Below are positions 8,955 through 18,419 of a stretch of 64,000 nucleotides of DNA, in pieces (position 1 is the stretch's first letter; each line of letters starts with the position of its first letter). The DNA comes from Bog-950 sp046329515 (lineage in GTDB: Bacteria; Bacteroidota; Bacteroidia; Chitinophagales; LD1). The position numbers and the translations under genes are program-made. A model generated the notes under the pieces. That model worked only from the letters and a program-made list of their open reading frames with translations, had not been told where the DNA came from and made no database searches. The stretch is from assembly GCA_046329515.1 (NCBI GenBank), contig JAXLUM010000001.1:930001-994000 (forward strand), in the 5' to 3' direction.

Positions 8955-10598
8955 TTGAAAAAGACTTATCTATTCATTACTTGTTTAATGTTTTTAGCGC
9001 TGAAGCCCTATGCACAGCTTTCAATATCTAAGGCTTGGGATAAACGCTATGGCGGTAATGATGCGGATGTTTTTTCTTCAGTCTTAGAAACAAACCACAA
9101 CGGCTATCTACTCATTGGTAGCGCATATTCAGGTGTGGGGGGCGATAAAAGTGAACCCAATTGGGATTCTACTCTTGAGTCACCAGATATTTGGCTGGTA
9201 AAACTGGATTCGAACGGTCAAAAGCAATGGGACCGACGTTTTGGGGGTACCGATATTGATGCGGCAACTTGTGGGCTCCAAACTTCTGATGGCGGTTATT
9301 TAATTGGTGGGAAAACCGGTTCTCTCGCAAATGGAGATGTAACTGACCCTCCCAGAGGGAATTATGATTTTTGGGTGCTGAAACTTGATAGTTTGGGAAA
9401 CAAACTATGGGACAAGCGGTATGGAGGCTCACAAGAAGACGAATTAGTAAGCATGGTGTCAGCAACTAATGGAGATTATATACTGGCAGGTACTTCACTG
9501 TCCGGTCAGTCAGGAGACAAAACACAACCTTCGCGCGGTGCGGAGGACTACTGGTTATTAAGGATTGACAATTCCGGCAATAAAATTTGGGATAAAAGAT
9601 TTGGTGGTAGCAAAGTTGAATTTTGTTCGAAGGTTGTAAGGGCTGATGCAACTAACTTTATTGTTGGCGGCATTTCCTTATCAAAAGTTGATGGAGACAA
9701 AACCTGCCCCAATCCTTCTTCTAATCCCAGCTTTGGAGACGTATATAATTATTGGCTCGTTAAATTTGATAGTGCCGGCAACAAAATTTGGGACAAAACG
9801 TTGGGCTCAAATGGGGGTGTTTATTTATATGGGTTAGAGAATGCAGGTAATAATGAGTTTGTTTTAGCCGGCAGTTCTGGTGCAGGCCCATCTGATGATA
9901 AAACGGATACGAGCAGGGGACTTTTAGATTTTTGGATTATTAAAATAGACTCTGTTGGAAATAGAATTTGGGATAGAACGTATGGAGGAGGAGATGATGA
10001 TGAAGGAAGAACGATTTGCCAAACCCAAGATAAGGGGTATCTTATATGTGGTAACACCCTCTCACAAGCCGGAGGCGATAAATCTGAAAACAATTTGGCC
10101 CCGCGACAAATTTGGCTGGTTAAAACTGATTCCTTGGGTAATAAAGAGTGGGAAAAAACTATTTTAATGAACGGGAACGCAGTACAGGGCGTAGCTATTC
10201 AGAATAGCGCAGGAGCTTATGTGGTCTGCAATGTTAATAATGCCGGTATAGGTGGCTACAAGTCGGAAAATGCATGGAACGGTTCCGGAGATTATTGGAT
10301 TATGGAGTTTGATGTTAGTACTGTAGATGTGAGAGAGGTGAATAATGAACTCAACATAAGAGTTTACCCTAATCCATTTAACTCCTATCTCACAATAGAT
10401 TTTCCAAAGCTCAATTCCGAAAGGGCGAATTTCTTTTTGTATAACGTTGTTGGCGAATTGGTTTTTAGTTGTTCTTTAAGTGAAATCGCAAACAACCGAA
10501 ACTACAGCGTAGATTTAAGTCATCTTCCTGGTGCCGTTTACTTCGCGGAGGTGCGAACAGCCAATAAGATTTTTAAGACCAAAGTTTTTAAAGAATAG
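8955..10598 (+). CDS. Secreted seven-repeat beta-propeller-like protein with T9SS type A sorting domain
   Basis: A 547-residue protein. The start is TTG (8955-8957): the nearest upstream ATG, at 8943, runs straight into a stop, and TTG gives a clean signal peptide (KKTYLFITCLMFLALKPYAQ). Seven repeats of about 60-70 residues each open with a W(D/E)(K/R)xxGG-like motif and continue to a GGY(L/I)(L/I)xG strand, which fits a seven-bladed propeller. Residues ~470-547 form a type A sorting domain (VYPNPFNSYLTIDF, then GELVF, LPGAVYFAEV, ending KVFKE). Related repeat proteins are often described as delta-60 or SBBP-like. Binding partner and activity are unknown. It is convergent with the desaturase gene. 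Confidence 0.85.
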   Translation: MKKTYLFITCLMFLALKPYAQLSISKAWDKRYGGNDADVFSSVLETNHNGYLLIGSAYSGVGGDKSEPNWDSTLESPDIWLVKLDSNGQKQWDRRFGGTDIDAATCGLQTSDGGYLIGGKTGSLANGDVTDPPRGNYDFWVLKLDSLGNKLWDKRYGGSQEDELVSMVSATNGDYILAGTSLSGQSGDKTQPSRGAEDYWLLRIDNSGNKIWDKRFGGSKVEFCSKVVRADATNFIVGGISLSKVDGDKTCPNPSSNPSFGDVYNYWLVKFDSAGNKIWDKTLGSNGGVYLYGLENAGNNEFVLAGSSGAGPSDDKTDTSRGLLDFWIIKIDSVGNRIWDRTYGGGDDDEGRTICQTQDKGYLICGNTLSQAGGDKSENNLAPRQIWLVKTDSLGNKEWEKTILMNGNAVQGVAIQNSAGAYVVCNVNNAGIGGYKSENAWNGSGDYWIMEFDVSTVDVREVNNELNIRVYPNPFNSYLTIDFPKLNSERANFFLYNVVGELVFSCSLSEIANNRNYSVDLSHLPGAVYFAEVRTANKIFKTKVFKE

Positions 10599-10639
10599 AA
10601 TTGCTGCGGGGCTAAAGCTTTCTTGAAAACGAAAGACGC

Positions 10640-11686
10640 TTAACCTCTTTTCTGTTGCAGGCGTATGTTGCGCTTGTATTCACTAAAGCTTACCATTTTC
10701 TGACGTTGCTCATCCCATAAATTAGCGCTTACTGTTTTTAAGCTTTGCCAAAACGTAATGGCGTTAGCATGCTTTTCAAACACGGGGTTTTCGCGGTGGC
10801 AGCGTGGTAGATTATAATTAGGAATGGACGGGCACAGGTGGTGAATGTGGTGGTAACCAATGTTGCCGGTTAACCAATGGAACACACCCGGCAGGTTATA
10901 ATAGGTGCTGCCTTTAATAGCGCTTAATACATAATCCCATTTATCCTTTCCGCTTTTGTAAATGTGTTCATACTGGTGTTGTATGTAAAAGAACCATAAG
11001 GCATATGTGCCAAAGAAAAGCAGGTTTACAAACTGCACTACTAAAAAACGCATCGGGCCTATAAGCCAGGCCAATCCGGCATAAACAACTACAAACATTA
11101 TGTTGCTTACCACAACCGTTTTACGCACTTTTTTAAACTGCTCGTTATTTAAAAAAGCGAAGCGGTTGTAAAGTACAACGTAAATAAAGCCGCCAATGGT
11201 AAACAGGTAAAACGGGTTGCGATAAATGCGGTACCACAGTTTCTGTTTCCAGGTAAGGGCGGCATATTGTTCGGTAGTAAGGCATTCAATGTCGCCTATG
11301 TCGCTGTATTCTAACTGGCCGTTATGCGCATGGTGAAAGTTGTGCGACTTTGCCCAGTACTTATAAGGTATTATGGTAATTACGCTGCAAAGCGTGCCTA
11401 CTATATCATTAAAGGTGCGGTTGCGGGTAAAAGATTGGTGACCGCAATCGTGTTGAATAATGAAAATTCTGCCTAACAGAAAGCCGTTAAGAATAGCTAC
11501 GGCTACCGACCCGATTACGGTCTTATCAAACAAATAGAATTGCAGGCAAACCAGGCCTATGTAAAACGCAAAACTGTTGGCTAATTGAATGATAGCCTTT
11601 CGTGTACTGGGCACCTGGTACTTCTTCAGCATCTGGTTCCAGTTTTTTAAATCTTCCATTACTTTCTCACGGTTAAAGGCATTCAT
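10640..11686 (-). CDS. Membrane fatty acid desaturase (omega-6/delta-12 type family)
   Basis: A 348-residue integral membrane di-iron desaturase. The three histidine clusters are complete: HDCGH (79-83), HNFHH (115-119) and HHIHH (279-283), with hydrophobic spans between them. It would insert a cis double bond into membrane acyl chains, using ferredoxin-like or other electron donors not visible here. The next gene upstream on the strand is fabD, 143 bp away, so shared control is uncertain although both concern fatty acids. Regiospecificity cannot be read from sequence alone. Confidence 0.9.
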   Translation of the reverse strand: MNAFNREKVMEDLKNWNQMLKKYQVPSTRKAIIQLANSFAFYIGLVCLQFYLFDKTVIGSVAVAILNGFLLGRIFIIQHDCGHQSFTRNRTFNDIVGTLCSVITIIPYKYWAKSHNFHHAHNGQLEYSDIGDIECLTTEQYAALTWKQKLWYRIYRNPFYLFTIGGFIYVVLYNRFAFLNNEQFKKVRKTVVVSNIMFVVVYAGLAWLIGPMRFLVVQFVNLLFFGTYALWFFYIQHQYEHIYKSGKDKWDYVLSAIKGSTYYNLPGVFHWLTGNIGYHHIHHLCPSIPNYNLPRCHRENPVFEKHANAITFWQSLKTVSANLWDEQRQKMVSFSEYKRNIRLQQKRG

Positions 11687-11829
11687 TCTCGCTTAATTTT
11701 TGCGGGCAATATTACGACATAGCTTATGGTTAGCGAAAATTTTACCAAACAATGTTTGATAAAACCGCACAGATTTAAGAGATCTTTATTTCACGAAATG
11801 CTTAAAAATAGCCTAAAACGTAGCCAAAC

Positions 11830-12687
11830 TCAAGCTTTTATTTTGGCTATAAGCCCCATCAGCACACTGCCGGGCCCTACTTCAATAAATTCAGTAGCTC
11901 CATCAGCAATCATTTGCCGTACACTTTGGGTCCATTTAACCGGTGCCGTAAGTTGCGCTATAAGGTTTTGCTTAATTACCGCAGGGTCGGTTTCCGCTTT
12001 AGCAGTTACGTTTTGGTATATAGGGCATTGCGGGGTATTGAAGGAGGTGTTATGAATTGCATCTGCCAATTCTTTGCGGGCGGGTTCCATTAAAGGGGAG
12101 TGAAAAGCACCGCCTACCGGTAATTTAAGCACACGCTTTACGCCTGCGGCTTTCAATTTTTCTGCTGCAAGGTCAATGCCTTTTATGCTTCCTGAAATAA
12201 CCAATTGACCCGGGGCATTGTAATTGGCGGCTACAACTACTTCTTCAGTAATCTCTTTGCAAATATCTTCCACTTGCTCATCAGAAGAGTAACCAAGCAC
12301 GGCCGCCATAGTGGAAGGGGCAAGTTCGCAGGCTTTCTGCATGGCCTGGGCGCGTATGGAAACCAACTTAACCGCATCCTCAAAAGCCATAGTTCGGTTA
12401 GCTACCAATGCAGAAAACTCCCCAAGTGAATGCCCGGCTACCATATTTGGTTTAAAGTTTTCAATAAGTGCAGCGCCAATTACAGAATGCAGAAAAACCG
12501 CAGGTTGTGTCACTTTGGTTTGCTTAAGTTCTTCATCAGTGCCTTCAAACATTACCGATGAAAGGGCGAAGCCCACAATTTCATCGGCCCGCTTAAACAT
12601 TTGCCGGGCAAGCTCGCTTTTTTCGTAAAGGTCCTTACCCATGCCTTTAAATTGCGAACCCTGACCGGGAAATACGTATGCTACCAT
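11830..12687 (-). CDS. fabD: Malonyl-CoA:ACP transacylase
   Basis: A 285-residue enzyme that loads malonyl groups onto acyl carrier protein for type II fatty acid synthesis. It starts with the FPGQGSQ motif (6-12), carries the nucleophile Ser87 in GHSLGE, and the catalytic His196 in GGAFHSPLM. Length is normal for FabD. It lies 57 bp downstream of folE on the same strand. No other fatty acid synthase genes are adjacent, so fabD is separated from fabH/fabG here. Confidence 0.95.
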   Translation of the reverse strand: MVAYVFPGQGSQFKGMGKDLYEKSELARQMFKRADEIVGFALSSVMFEGTDEELKQTKVTQPAVFLHSVIGAALIENFKPNMVAGHSLGEFSALVANRTMAFEDAVKLVSIRAQAMQKACELAPSTMAAVLGYSSDEQVEDICKEITEEVVVAANYNAPGQLVISGSIKGIDLAAEKLKAAGVKRVLKLPVGGAFHSPLMEPARKELADAIHNTSFNTPQCPIYQNVTAKAETDPAVIKQNLIAQLTAPVKWTQSVRQMIADGATEFIEVGPGSVLMGLIAKIKA

Positions 12688-12744
12688 GCGCTTTAATTTA
12701 AGCGATGAAATAACTTAATTCTGTTTTAAATGGCAACCGGATAA

Positions 12745-13344
12745 TTAGCTAAGCTTTGCGCTTATAAGGTTGATGAACTCGTTGCGCGTGGTTTGCTTTT
12801 CAAATTCGCCTGTAAAGGCAGAGGTGGTAGTTACTGAGTTTTGCTTCTGCACACCGCGTATCATCATACACAGGTGTTTGGCTTCAATAACTACAGCAAC
12901 GCCCAGTGGATTCAAAGCCTCCTGTATACAATCGCGTATCTGGCAGGTAAGCCTTTCCTGAACCTGCAAACGGCGGGAGTAAACATCAACTACCCGTGCC
13001 ATTTTACTTAACCCAACAATTTTACCGTTAGGTATGTAGGCAATATGTGCGCGCCCGAAGAAGGGGAGAAGATGGTGCTCGCAAAGGCTGAATAGTTCTA
13101 TATCCTTTACAATTACCATTTGGTTATGCGGCTCAGAAAATACGGCAGACTTCATAATCTGCAAGGCATCCATTTCATAACCTTGCGTTAGAAAGTGCAT
13201 GGCCTTGGCATAACGCTCGGGTGTTTTAAGTAAGCCTTCGCGTTGTGTGTCTTCTCCAAGGGCTTGCAGAAATGTATGTATGCTGTCCTGTACCAACTTT
13301 AAGCTGGTAGGGTCAAATTTTTCAGTTTTCTCGTATTTTTTCAT
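12745..13344 (-). CDS. folE: GTP cyclohydrolase I
   Basis: A 199-residue enzyme converting GTP to 7,8-dihydroneopterin triphosphate. The zinc ligands Cys88, His91 (CEHH) and Cys159 (HLCM) have the same spacing as in E. coli FolE. The PTPS-family gene lies 33 bp upstream on the same strand, and its enzyme family acts on exactly this product, so the two probably work in one pteridine pathway. FolE also feeds folate synthesis. Confidence 0.96.
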   Translation of the reverse strand: MKKYEKTEKFDPTSLKLVQDSIHTFLQALGEDTQREGLLKTPERYAKAMHFLTQGYEMDALQIMKSAVFSEPHNQMVIVKDIELFSLCEHHLLPFFGRAHIAYIPNGKIVGLSKMARVVDVYSRRLQVQERLTCQIRDCIQEALNPLGVAVVIEAKHLCMMIRGVQKQNSVTTTSAFTGEFEKQTTRNEFINLISAKLS

Positions 13345-13377
13345 GTTGGGCGTTTTGCCGCAAACACTTGCGGTTAG

Positions 13378-13788
13378 TTACTTGCCGCCAAAGTATTCTA
13401 CGTAAATATTTTCAGTTTCAACAAGTTTAAGGCTGTAAAGTTCGCAACCCTTTAAATGCGGAACAATCCAATTCCATATAACCATTATAATATTCTCAAT
13501 GCTTGGTAACTTATCCTTTAACTCAGGCACATCCAGGTTAAAATTTTTATGGTCCAGCTTATCTACCACTTCCTTTTTTAAAATGCGGCTTAGTTCGTGG
13601 GCGTTAATAATAAAGCCGGTGTCAGGATCCGGTACTCCTTTAACCGTTACGAACAAATCAAAATTGTGGCCGTGCCAGTTTTTATTAGCGCATTTACCAA
13701 AGCAGGCCAGGTTTTGTTCTTCTGTCCACTTTGGGTTCGAAAGGCGGTGGGCGCCGTTAAAATGTTCTCTGCGTGTTAAGTAAACCAT
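13378..13788 (-). CDS. 6-pyruvoyltetrahydropterin synthase family enzyme (PTPS-type motif)
   Basis: A 136-residue T-fold enzyme. Predicted zinc ligands are His14, His39 and His41; the catalytic Cys is Cys33; Asp79-His80 and Glu124 complete the usual set. Between Cys33 and the HGH motif there are five residues (CANKNW-HGH), the spacing of mammalian PTPS, whereas E. coli QueD has three. The FGKC...GHN context is also PTPS-like. Known family reactions on dihydroneopterin triphosphate are 6-pyruvoyltetrahydropterin formation (biopterin route), 6-carboxytetrahydropterin formation (queuosine) and aldolase-like cleavage for folate. Motif spacing favours the first, but databases would often call this QueD. 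It probably shares a transcript with folE (33 bp apart) and the thiolase upstream (41 bp). Confidence 0.85.
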   Translation of the reverse strand: MVYLTRREHFNGAHRLSNPKWTEEQNLACFGKCANKNWHGHNFDLFVTVKGVPDPDTGFIINAHELSRILKKEVVDKLDHKNFNLDVPELKDKLPSIENIIMVIWNWIVPHLKGCELYSLKLVETENIYVEYFGGK

Positions 13789-13829
13789 ATTGTTTTGTGC
13801 AGAACATCGTATTAGCTCTGCATATTGTT

Positions 13830-15113
13830 TTAGGCTTTTTCCAAAATCATAGCATGTCCATGCGCACCTGCGGCACAGGCGGCAATAAGCGCATATTTAC
13901 CATTTTCCTTATGTAAGCGGTTAGTGGCAGTAGTAACCAAACGTGCACCTGTAGCGCCAAACGGATGACCCAGCGATAAAGAACCGCCCCATAGATTTAA
14001 TTTGTCCATAGGCACCACACCAACCGCTTTATCGCGGCCTAGTTTTGTGCGTGCAAATTCATCGGAAGCAAGGCATTTTAAGTTAGCCAGTATTTGGCCG
14101 GCAAAAGCTTCGTGAAACTCAATTACATCAAAATCGCTAAGGTTCATGTTAGTTTGCTTCAGCAGTTTTGAAACTGCATAAGTAGGACCCAACAATAATT
14201 CTTCTTTTAAATCGCAGCCTACAAAGGTGTAGGAGTGAATGTAGCTTTTAGGCTTAAGGCCTAACTCCTTCGCTTTATCTTCGGTCATTATTAAAACACA
14301 GGCTGCACCATCGGTAAGAAAAGAAGCATTAGCCGCAGTAATGGTACCGCCATCTTTTACAAAGGCTGGCTTTAGCTTGCTCATTTTTTCTAAAGTGGTA
14401 TCGCCACGGAAACCATTGTCTTTAGATATGCGTTTGAATTTAGGCGCTGTTTCAACCGGTGTAATTTCGTTCGCCAGTAAACCTTCTGCATCTGCTTTAG
14501 CTGCTAACTGGTGCGAACGCACAGCAAACTCATCCTGTTCCTGTCGTGTTACACCATAACGGGCAGCAAGTATATCGCAATCCAACCCCATGGTTCGGTT
14601 GGTTAAAAATTCAGCAACTGCGGGTGCTTCAGGCACAAAGTCTGATGGACGTAAGCTTAAAACGAATTGCAGCTTTTCGCCGGCAGTTTTCAGTTTTTGC
14701 GCCAGGAAAAGTTTTTTGCGCATCTTTTTATTGAACAGAATGGGGGCATCGCTAACGGTATCTGTTCCACCGGCAATTACCACATCGGCCATGCCGCTTT
14801 GTATAATATGAGCGCCGCTTACAATAGCCTGGTTAGCTGAAATACAGGCCATAGTAACCGTATGGCAAGGGGCAGTATAAGGTATGCCTGCGGTAATTGC
14901 CGACTCGCGGGCTACGTTACCTGTGCGCACATTGCTTATAGTAGTGCCCATGGTTACATAGCCTACTTCCTTAGGGTCAATACCGGTTTTAGCCAGCAGG
15001 CCTTTAATGGCATACTGACCCAGTTGGTAGCTCATTAAATCTATATAATCGGTTCCTGAGCGCAGAAAGGGCGTGCGGGTTCCGTCTATAACAACAATTC
15101 TTTTCTCGGCCAT
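13830..15113 (-). CDS. fadI: Acetyl-CoA C-acyltransferase (FadI/trifunctional beta-subunit-like thiolase)
   Basis: A 427-residue thiolase, longer than the ~390-residue FadA/AtoB type and closer to FadI or the trifunctional-protein beta subunit. The acylated Cys90 sits in TMACIS, followed by HEAFA and GHPFGATGA motifs. The C-terminal active-site loop reads CAAGAHGHA with Cys413; the usual form is CAAGGxG, so one conserved Gly is Ala here. It would cleave 3-ketoacyl-CoA in beta-oxidation. No fadJ/fadB partner is present in the window, so the symbol is by similarity only. Confidence 0.88.
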   Translation of the reverse strand: MAEKRIVVIDGTRTPFLRSGTDYIDLMSYQLGQYAIKGLLAKTGIDPKEVGYVTMGTTISNVRTGNVARESAITAGIPYTAPCHTVTMACISANQAIVSGAHIIQSGMADVVIAGGTDTVSDAPILFNKKMRKKLFLAQKLKTAGEKLQFVLSLRPSDFVPEAPAVAEFLTNRTMGLDCDILAARYGVTRQEQDEFAVRSHQLAAKADAEGLLANEITPVETAPKFKRISKDNGFRGDTTLEKMSKLKPAFVKDGGTITAANASFLTDGAACVLIMTEDKAKELGLKPKSYIHSYTFVGCDLKEELLLGPTYAVSKLLKQTNMNLSDFDVIEFHEAFAGQILANLKCLASDEFARTKLGRDKAVGVVPMDKLNLWGGSLSLGHPFGATGARLVTTATNRLHKENGKYALIAACAAGAHGHAMILEKA

Positions 15114-15256
15114 GGCAATAAATTTAGGAGGTGCGAAGATAGCTTTTGCCTGCGGAATTGAGAATTAAGTAATGTAAAGACAAACTATAGAGCATGTAAA
15201 GACTTTTTTGATAAATTCGGCACGATTATTTTTACCCAGACACTTAAAAAGCCATT

Positions 15257-15724
15257 ATGAAGAAAACCCTTATTACCACCAGCGCCCTAGCCGTGCTGTT
15301 TATGGCGTTGGCCTCGCTTAAGCCGGCGGCAGAAAAAAACCAGTTAGAAAAGATTTGGTATAACCAGGAAAAGACCAGTAAAATACAAATTTACCTGGCC
15401 AAGGACGGAAGCTATTATGGCAAAATTGTATGGTTAAAGGAACCTAATGATAAAGATACGGGCAAGCCACGTACGGACAAAGAAAACCCTGATAAGGATA
15501 AGCGCGAAACACCGCTGATCAATCTTTTAATTCTTCGCCAGTTTAAACAGGAGGCCGATAACCCGAATGTGTATTCAGGGGGCACTATTTACGATCCTAA
15601 AAACGGCAAAACCTATTGCGGAAAAATAACTTTTAAAGGCACCACGCTTGACCTTCGCGGTTATTTGTGTTCGGCTTCTTTCCTTGGCCGCACAGCAACT
15701 TGGACCTTAGCTGAAGGGCAGTAA
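15257..15724 (+). CDS. Exported DUF2147 protein
   Basis: A 155-residue protein with an N-terminal signal peptide (MKKTLITTSALAVLFMALASL) and a single DUF2147 domain: a W-x-N/x-KIQIYLAKDGSYYGKIVWLKEP opening, a central PLINLLILRQF segment and a closing YDPKNGKTYCGK...LRGYL motif. The domain is a small lipocalin-like beta-barrel known from exported bacterial proteins of undetermined function. The gene is monocistronic, divergent from the thiolase and convergent with lon across a shared terminator. Confidence 0.85.
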   Translation: MKKTLITTSALAVLFMALASLKPAAEKNQLEKIWYNQEKTSKIQIYLAKDGSYYGKIVWLKEPNDKDTGKPRTDKENPDKDKRETPLINLLILRQFKQEADNPNVYSGGTIYDPKNGKTYCGKITFKGTTLDLRGYLCSASFLGRTATWTLAEGQ

Positions 15725-15744
15725 CCTGCACTTTGCAAGAAATT

Positions 15745-15776
15745 AAAAAGCCCCTTGATTAGTCAAGGGGCTTTTT
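15745..15776. terminator. Bidirectional terminator between the DUF2147 gene and lon
   Basis: A perfect 14-bp stem (15745-15758 with 15763-15776) around a TTAG loop, with an A-run on one side and a T-run on the other. It can therefore end transcripts from both convergent genes. It abuts the lon stop codon at 15779. Confidence 0.9.
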
Positions 15777-15778
15777 GT

Positions 15779-18259
15779 TTATAGAGCCGTTTTCTTTTCC
15801 TCTTTAAGCAGGAAAGGAGCAAAGTCAATTCCGTTTTTAACGCGTACCTTTTGCAGGGCCAAATCCACTACTTCATCCATAGTTTTTACGTAATGGAATT
15901 TCATGTTCTTTATGTAGTCAGCATTCACCTGCTCCACATCCTTGCGGTTGCGTTCGCACATTATTATCTCTTTGATACCTGCGCGTTTAGCCGCCAGTAT
16001 TTTTTCTTTAATGCCACCCACCGGCATTACTTTTCCTCTAAGGGTTATCTCGCCGGTCATTGCAAGAAAAGGACGCACTTTGCGCTGCGTAAACAGCGAA
16101 GCCAGGGAAGTAAGAATGGTAATACCTGCGCTTGGGCCATCTTTAGGTACTGCACCTTCAGGAAAGTGTAAGTGCACATTTACCTTACTGAACAGGTCCG
16201 GGTTGATGAAGAATTTATCAGCGTTCGCTTTAAGGAAAGTTACCGCTGTTTGAGCGGACTCTTTCATAACATCGCCAAGGTTCCCCGTAATAGTAACCTG
16301 GCCGGTACCCTTACTTAAGGTAGATTCAATAAACAGTATATCACCGCCAACAGGTGTCCATGCCAAGCCTACCGCTACACCGGGTATATTTTCTTCGGTG
16401 TAAATGCTTTTATCAAACTTTTCAGGCCCCAGTATTTTACTCAGGTCTTCACCTTTTATTGAAGGGTTATACTCTTCTTCAAGCGCCACTTTTTTAGCTG
16501 TGTTACGCATTACTGCTGCTAACTGGCGGTCCAGTTCGCGAACGCCGCTTTCTTTTGTGTATTCTTCAATCAGGCGTTCAAGCACCTTGTCTGTTATCTG
16601 TACCTGCTTTTGTTTCAAACCATGGTTTTTAACCTGCTTAGGTACCAGGTGCTTTTTGGCTATTTGCAGTTTCTCTTCAATGGAGTAGCCTTCAATTTGA
16701 ATTATCTCCATCCTATCGCGCAAAGCAGGCTGTATGGTTTGCAGCGAGTTTGCAGTAGCTATAAACAGCACCTTGCTCAGGTCATATTCCAGTTCAAGGT
16801 AGTTATCGTAAAAGTTGGCGTTTTGTTCGGGGTCTAACACTTCTAACAAAGCGCTCGATGGGTCACCCTTATAATCGGCGCCAATCTTATCCACCTCATC
16901 TAAAATAAAAACCGGGTTTGAACTTTGCGCCTTCTTCAACGATTGAATGATGCGCCCCGGCATAGCGCCAATATAGGTTTTGCGATGGCCGCGTATCTCC
17001 GCTTCATCGTGCAAACCGCCCAGAGCAATGCGCACGTATTTTCTGCCTAAAGCTTTTGCTATACTTTGCCCTAAGGAGGTTTTACCTACGCCCGGAGGGC
17101 CAACTAAACACAGTATCGGCGACTTTAAATCGCCTTTTAGTTTAAGCACGGCAAGGTATTCTATTATGCGGTCCTTAACTTTATCAAGGCCGTAATGGTC
17201 ATCAGTCAACACTTCACTTGCATGGCCAATGTCAAAATTGTCTTTAGTATAAACGCCCCAGGGCAAGTCCAGTATTAACTCAACATAGTTAAGTACAACT
17301 GAATATTCAGCGCTGGCAGCGTTCATTCGCTGCAACTTATCCAGTTCTTTCTCTACCTGCTCACGGGTTTTTTGCGGCAAACTCAGTTTGGCCATTTTCT
17401 CCTTAAGGCGGTTAATGTCCTTATCGGCGGAGTTCATGCCCAACTCTTCCTGTATGGTTTTAAGTTGCTGGCTCAGGTAAAAATCGCGCTGCTGTTTGTC
17501 TATATCCTGCTTAACCTTACTCTGTATTTCATTCTTCATTTTAAGCATCTCCAGCTCCTTGTTCAAGTGCTCCAACACTACCTTAACGCGTTGGGTCATA
17601 TCGGCAATTTCCAGCAGCTTCTGCTTTTCGCTTATTGATATGTTAAGGTTTGATGATATGAAGTGCGTAAGGGTAACAGGGTTAGCAAAGTTGCTGAGCA
17701 TTATGCCGGCTTCGCTGGGTATTTGCGGGTTCAGCTTTATTATTTCAGCTGCAAGGTCTTTAATGCTTAAAACCGAAGCTTCAAATTGCTTATCGTTTAC
17801 GGGTATAATATCCTGCAGGGGCTCAATGCGGGCACGCATAAAAGGTTCTGCGCTTACCAGTTCTTTTACAAAAAAGCGGCTGCGCCCCTGTATAATAGCT
17901 GTGGTGGAACCATCAGGCATCTTTATCATGCGCATTATTTGCGCAACAGTGCCTACGCGGAATAAATCTTTAAATTCCGGTTCTTCTATATTACCGTCAA
18001 TTTGACCAACCACACCCACCAATTTGTTCGATTTATATGCCTCTTTGACAGCCTGAATGCTTTTATCGCGGCCTATAGTAATGGGCAAAACCACACCGGG
18101 AAATAGAATTGTATTGCGTAAAGGCAGCAAAGGCAGCACATCAGGCACCTCCAGTTTTTTGCCGTCAGCCCCTTCTTCATCAGGCAAAATGGGCAAAAAC
18201 TCTACTTCATCGTCACTAACCGGCTGCGGTAGATAATCTTTCATGTTCATGTTTCGCAA
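15779..18259 (-). CDS. lon: ATP-dependent protease Lon
   Basis: An 826-residue cytoplasmic AAA+ protease. Residues ~42-235 are the Lon substrate-binding domain (LPLRNTILFPGVVLPI), then a coiled-coil region (~235-330), the AAA+ module with Walker A GPPGVGKT (387-394) and Walker B FILDEVD (~451-457), and the C-terminal protease domain with the Ser710 (KDGPSAG) and Lys753 dyad, 43 residues apart as in E. coli. It degrades misfolded and regulatory proteins. The start could be Met1, Met4 or Met6. The N-terminal ~40 residues before the LON domain are acidic and slightly extended compared with E. coli. Confidence 0.96.
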   Translation of the reverse strand: MRNMNMKDYLPQPVSDDEVEFLPILPDEEGADGKKLEVPDVLPLLPLRNTILFPGVVLPITIGRDKSIQAVKEAYKSNKLVGVVGQIDGNIEEPEFKDLFRVGTVAQIMRMIKMPDGSTTAIIQGRSRFFVKELVSAEPFMRARIEPLQDIIPVNDKQFEASVLSIKDLAAEIIKLNPQIPSEAGIMLSNFANPVTLTHFISSNLNISISEKQKLLEIADMTQRVKVVLEHLNKELEMLKMKNEIQSKVKQDIDKQQRDFYLSQQLKTIQEELGMNSADKDINRLKEKMAKLSLPQKTREQVEKELDKLQRMNAASAEYSVVLNYVELILDLPWGVYTKDNFDIGHASEVLTDDHYGLDKVKDRIIEYLAVLKLKGDLKSPILCLVGPPGVGKTSLGQSIAKALGRKYVRIALGGLHDEAEIRGHRKTYIGAMPGRIIQSLKKAQSSNPVFILDEVDKIGADYKGDPSSALLEVLDPEQNANFYDNYLELEYDLSKVLFIATANSLQTIQPALRDRMEIIQIEGYSIEEKLQIAKKHLVPKQVKNHGLKQKQVQITDKVLERLIEEYTKESGVRELDRQLAAVMRNTAKKVALEEEYNPSIKGEDLSKILGPEKFDKSIYTEENIPGVAVGLAWTPVGGDILFIESTLSKGTGQVTITGNLGDVMKESAQTAVTFLKANADKFFINPDLFSKVNVHLHFPEGAVPKDGPSAGITILTSLASLFTQRKVRPFLAMTGEITLRGKVMPVGGIKEKILAAKRAGIKEIIMCERNRKDVEQVNADYIKNMKFHYVKTMDEVVDLALQKVRVKNGIDFAPFLLKEEKKTAL

Positions 18260-18366
18260 TTTAAAACTTAAAATCGGGAGATAAGGTAGGTCAATTGCTG
18301 TGCCAATGCCAAGCTGCCATGCTTTTGCAAAAAGCCTTAAAGAACCCCCGTAAGCTGATTAGGGGC

Positions 18367-18392
18367 AAAAAAAATACCCCGCTATTGCGGGG
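18367..18392 (-). terminator. Terminator of the SWIB gene
   Basis: A 6-bp all-GC stem (18377-18382 with 18387-18392) with a four-base loop, followed on the minus strand by an eight-T run. It lies 28 nt after the SWIB stop codon. Confidence 0.8.
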
Positions 18393-18419
18393 CATTTCAG
18401 TTTACGTAAGAAAAACCGA

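Noticed and set aside
15851..18005. Several plus-strand frames of 60-170 codons across lon
   Set aside because: They are antisense to an intact 826-codon protease with all catalytic residues, and none has a domain, a plausible signal peptide or an operon partner.
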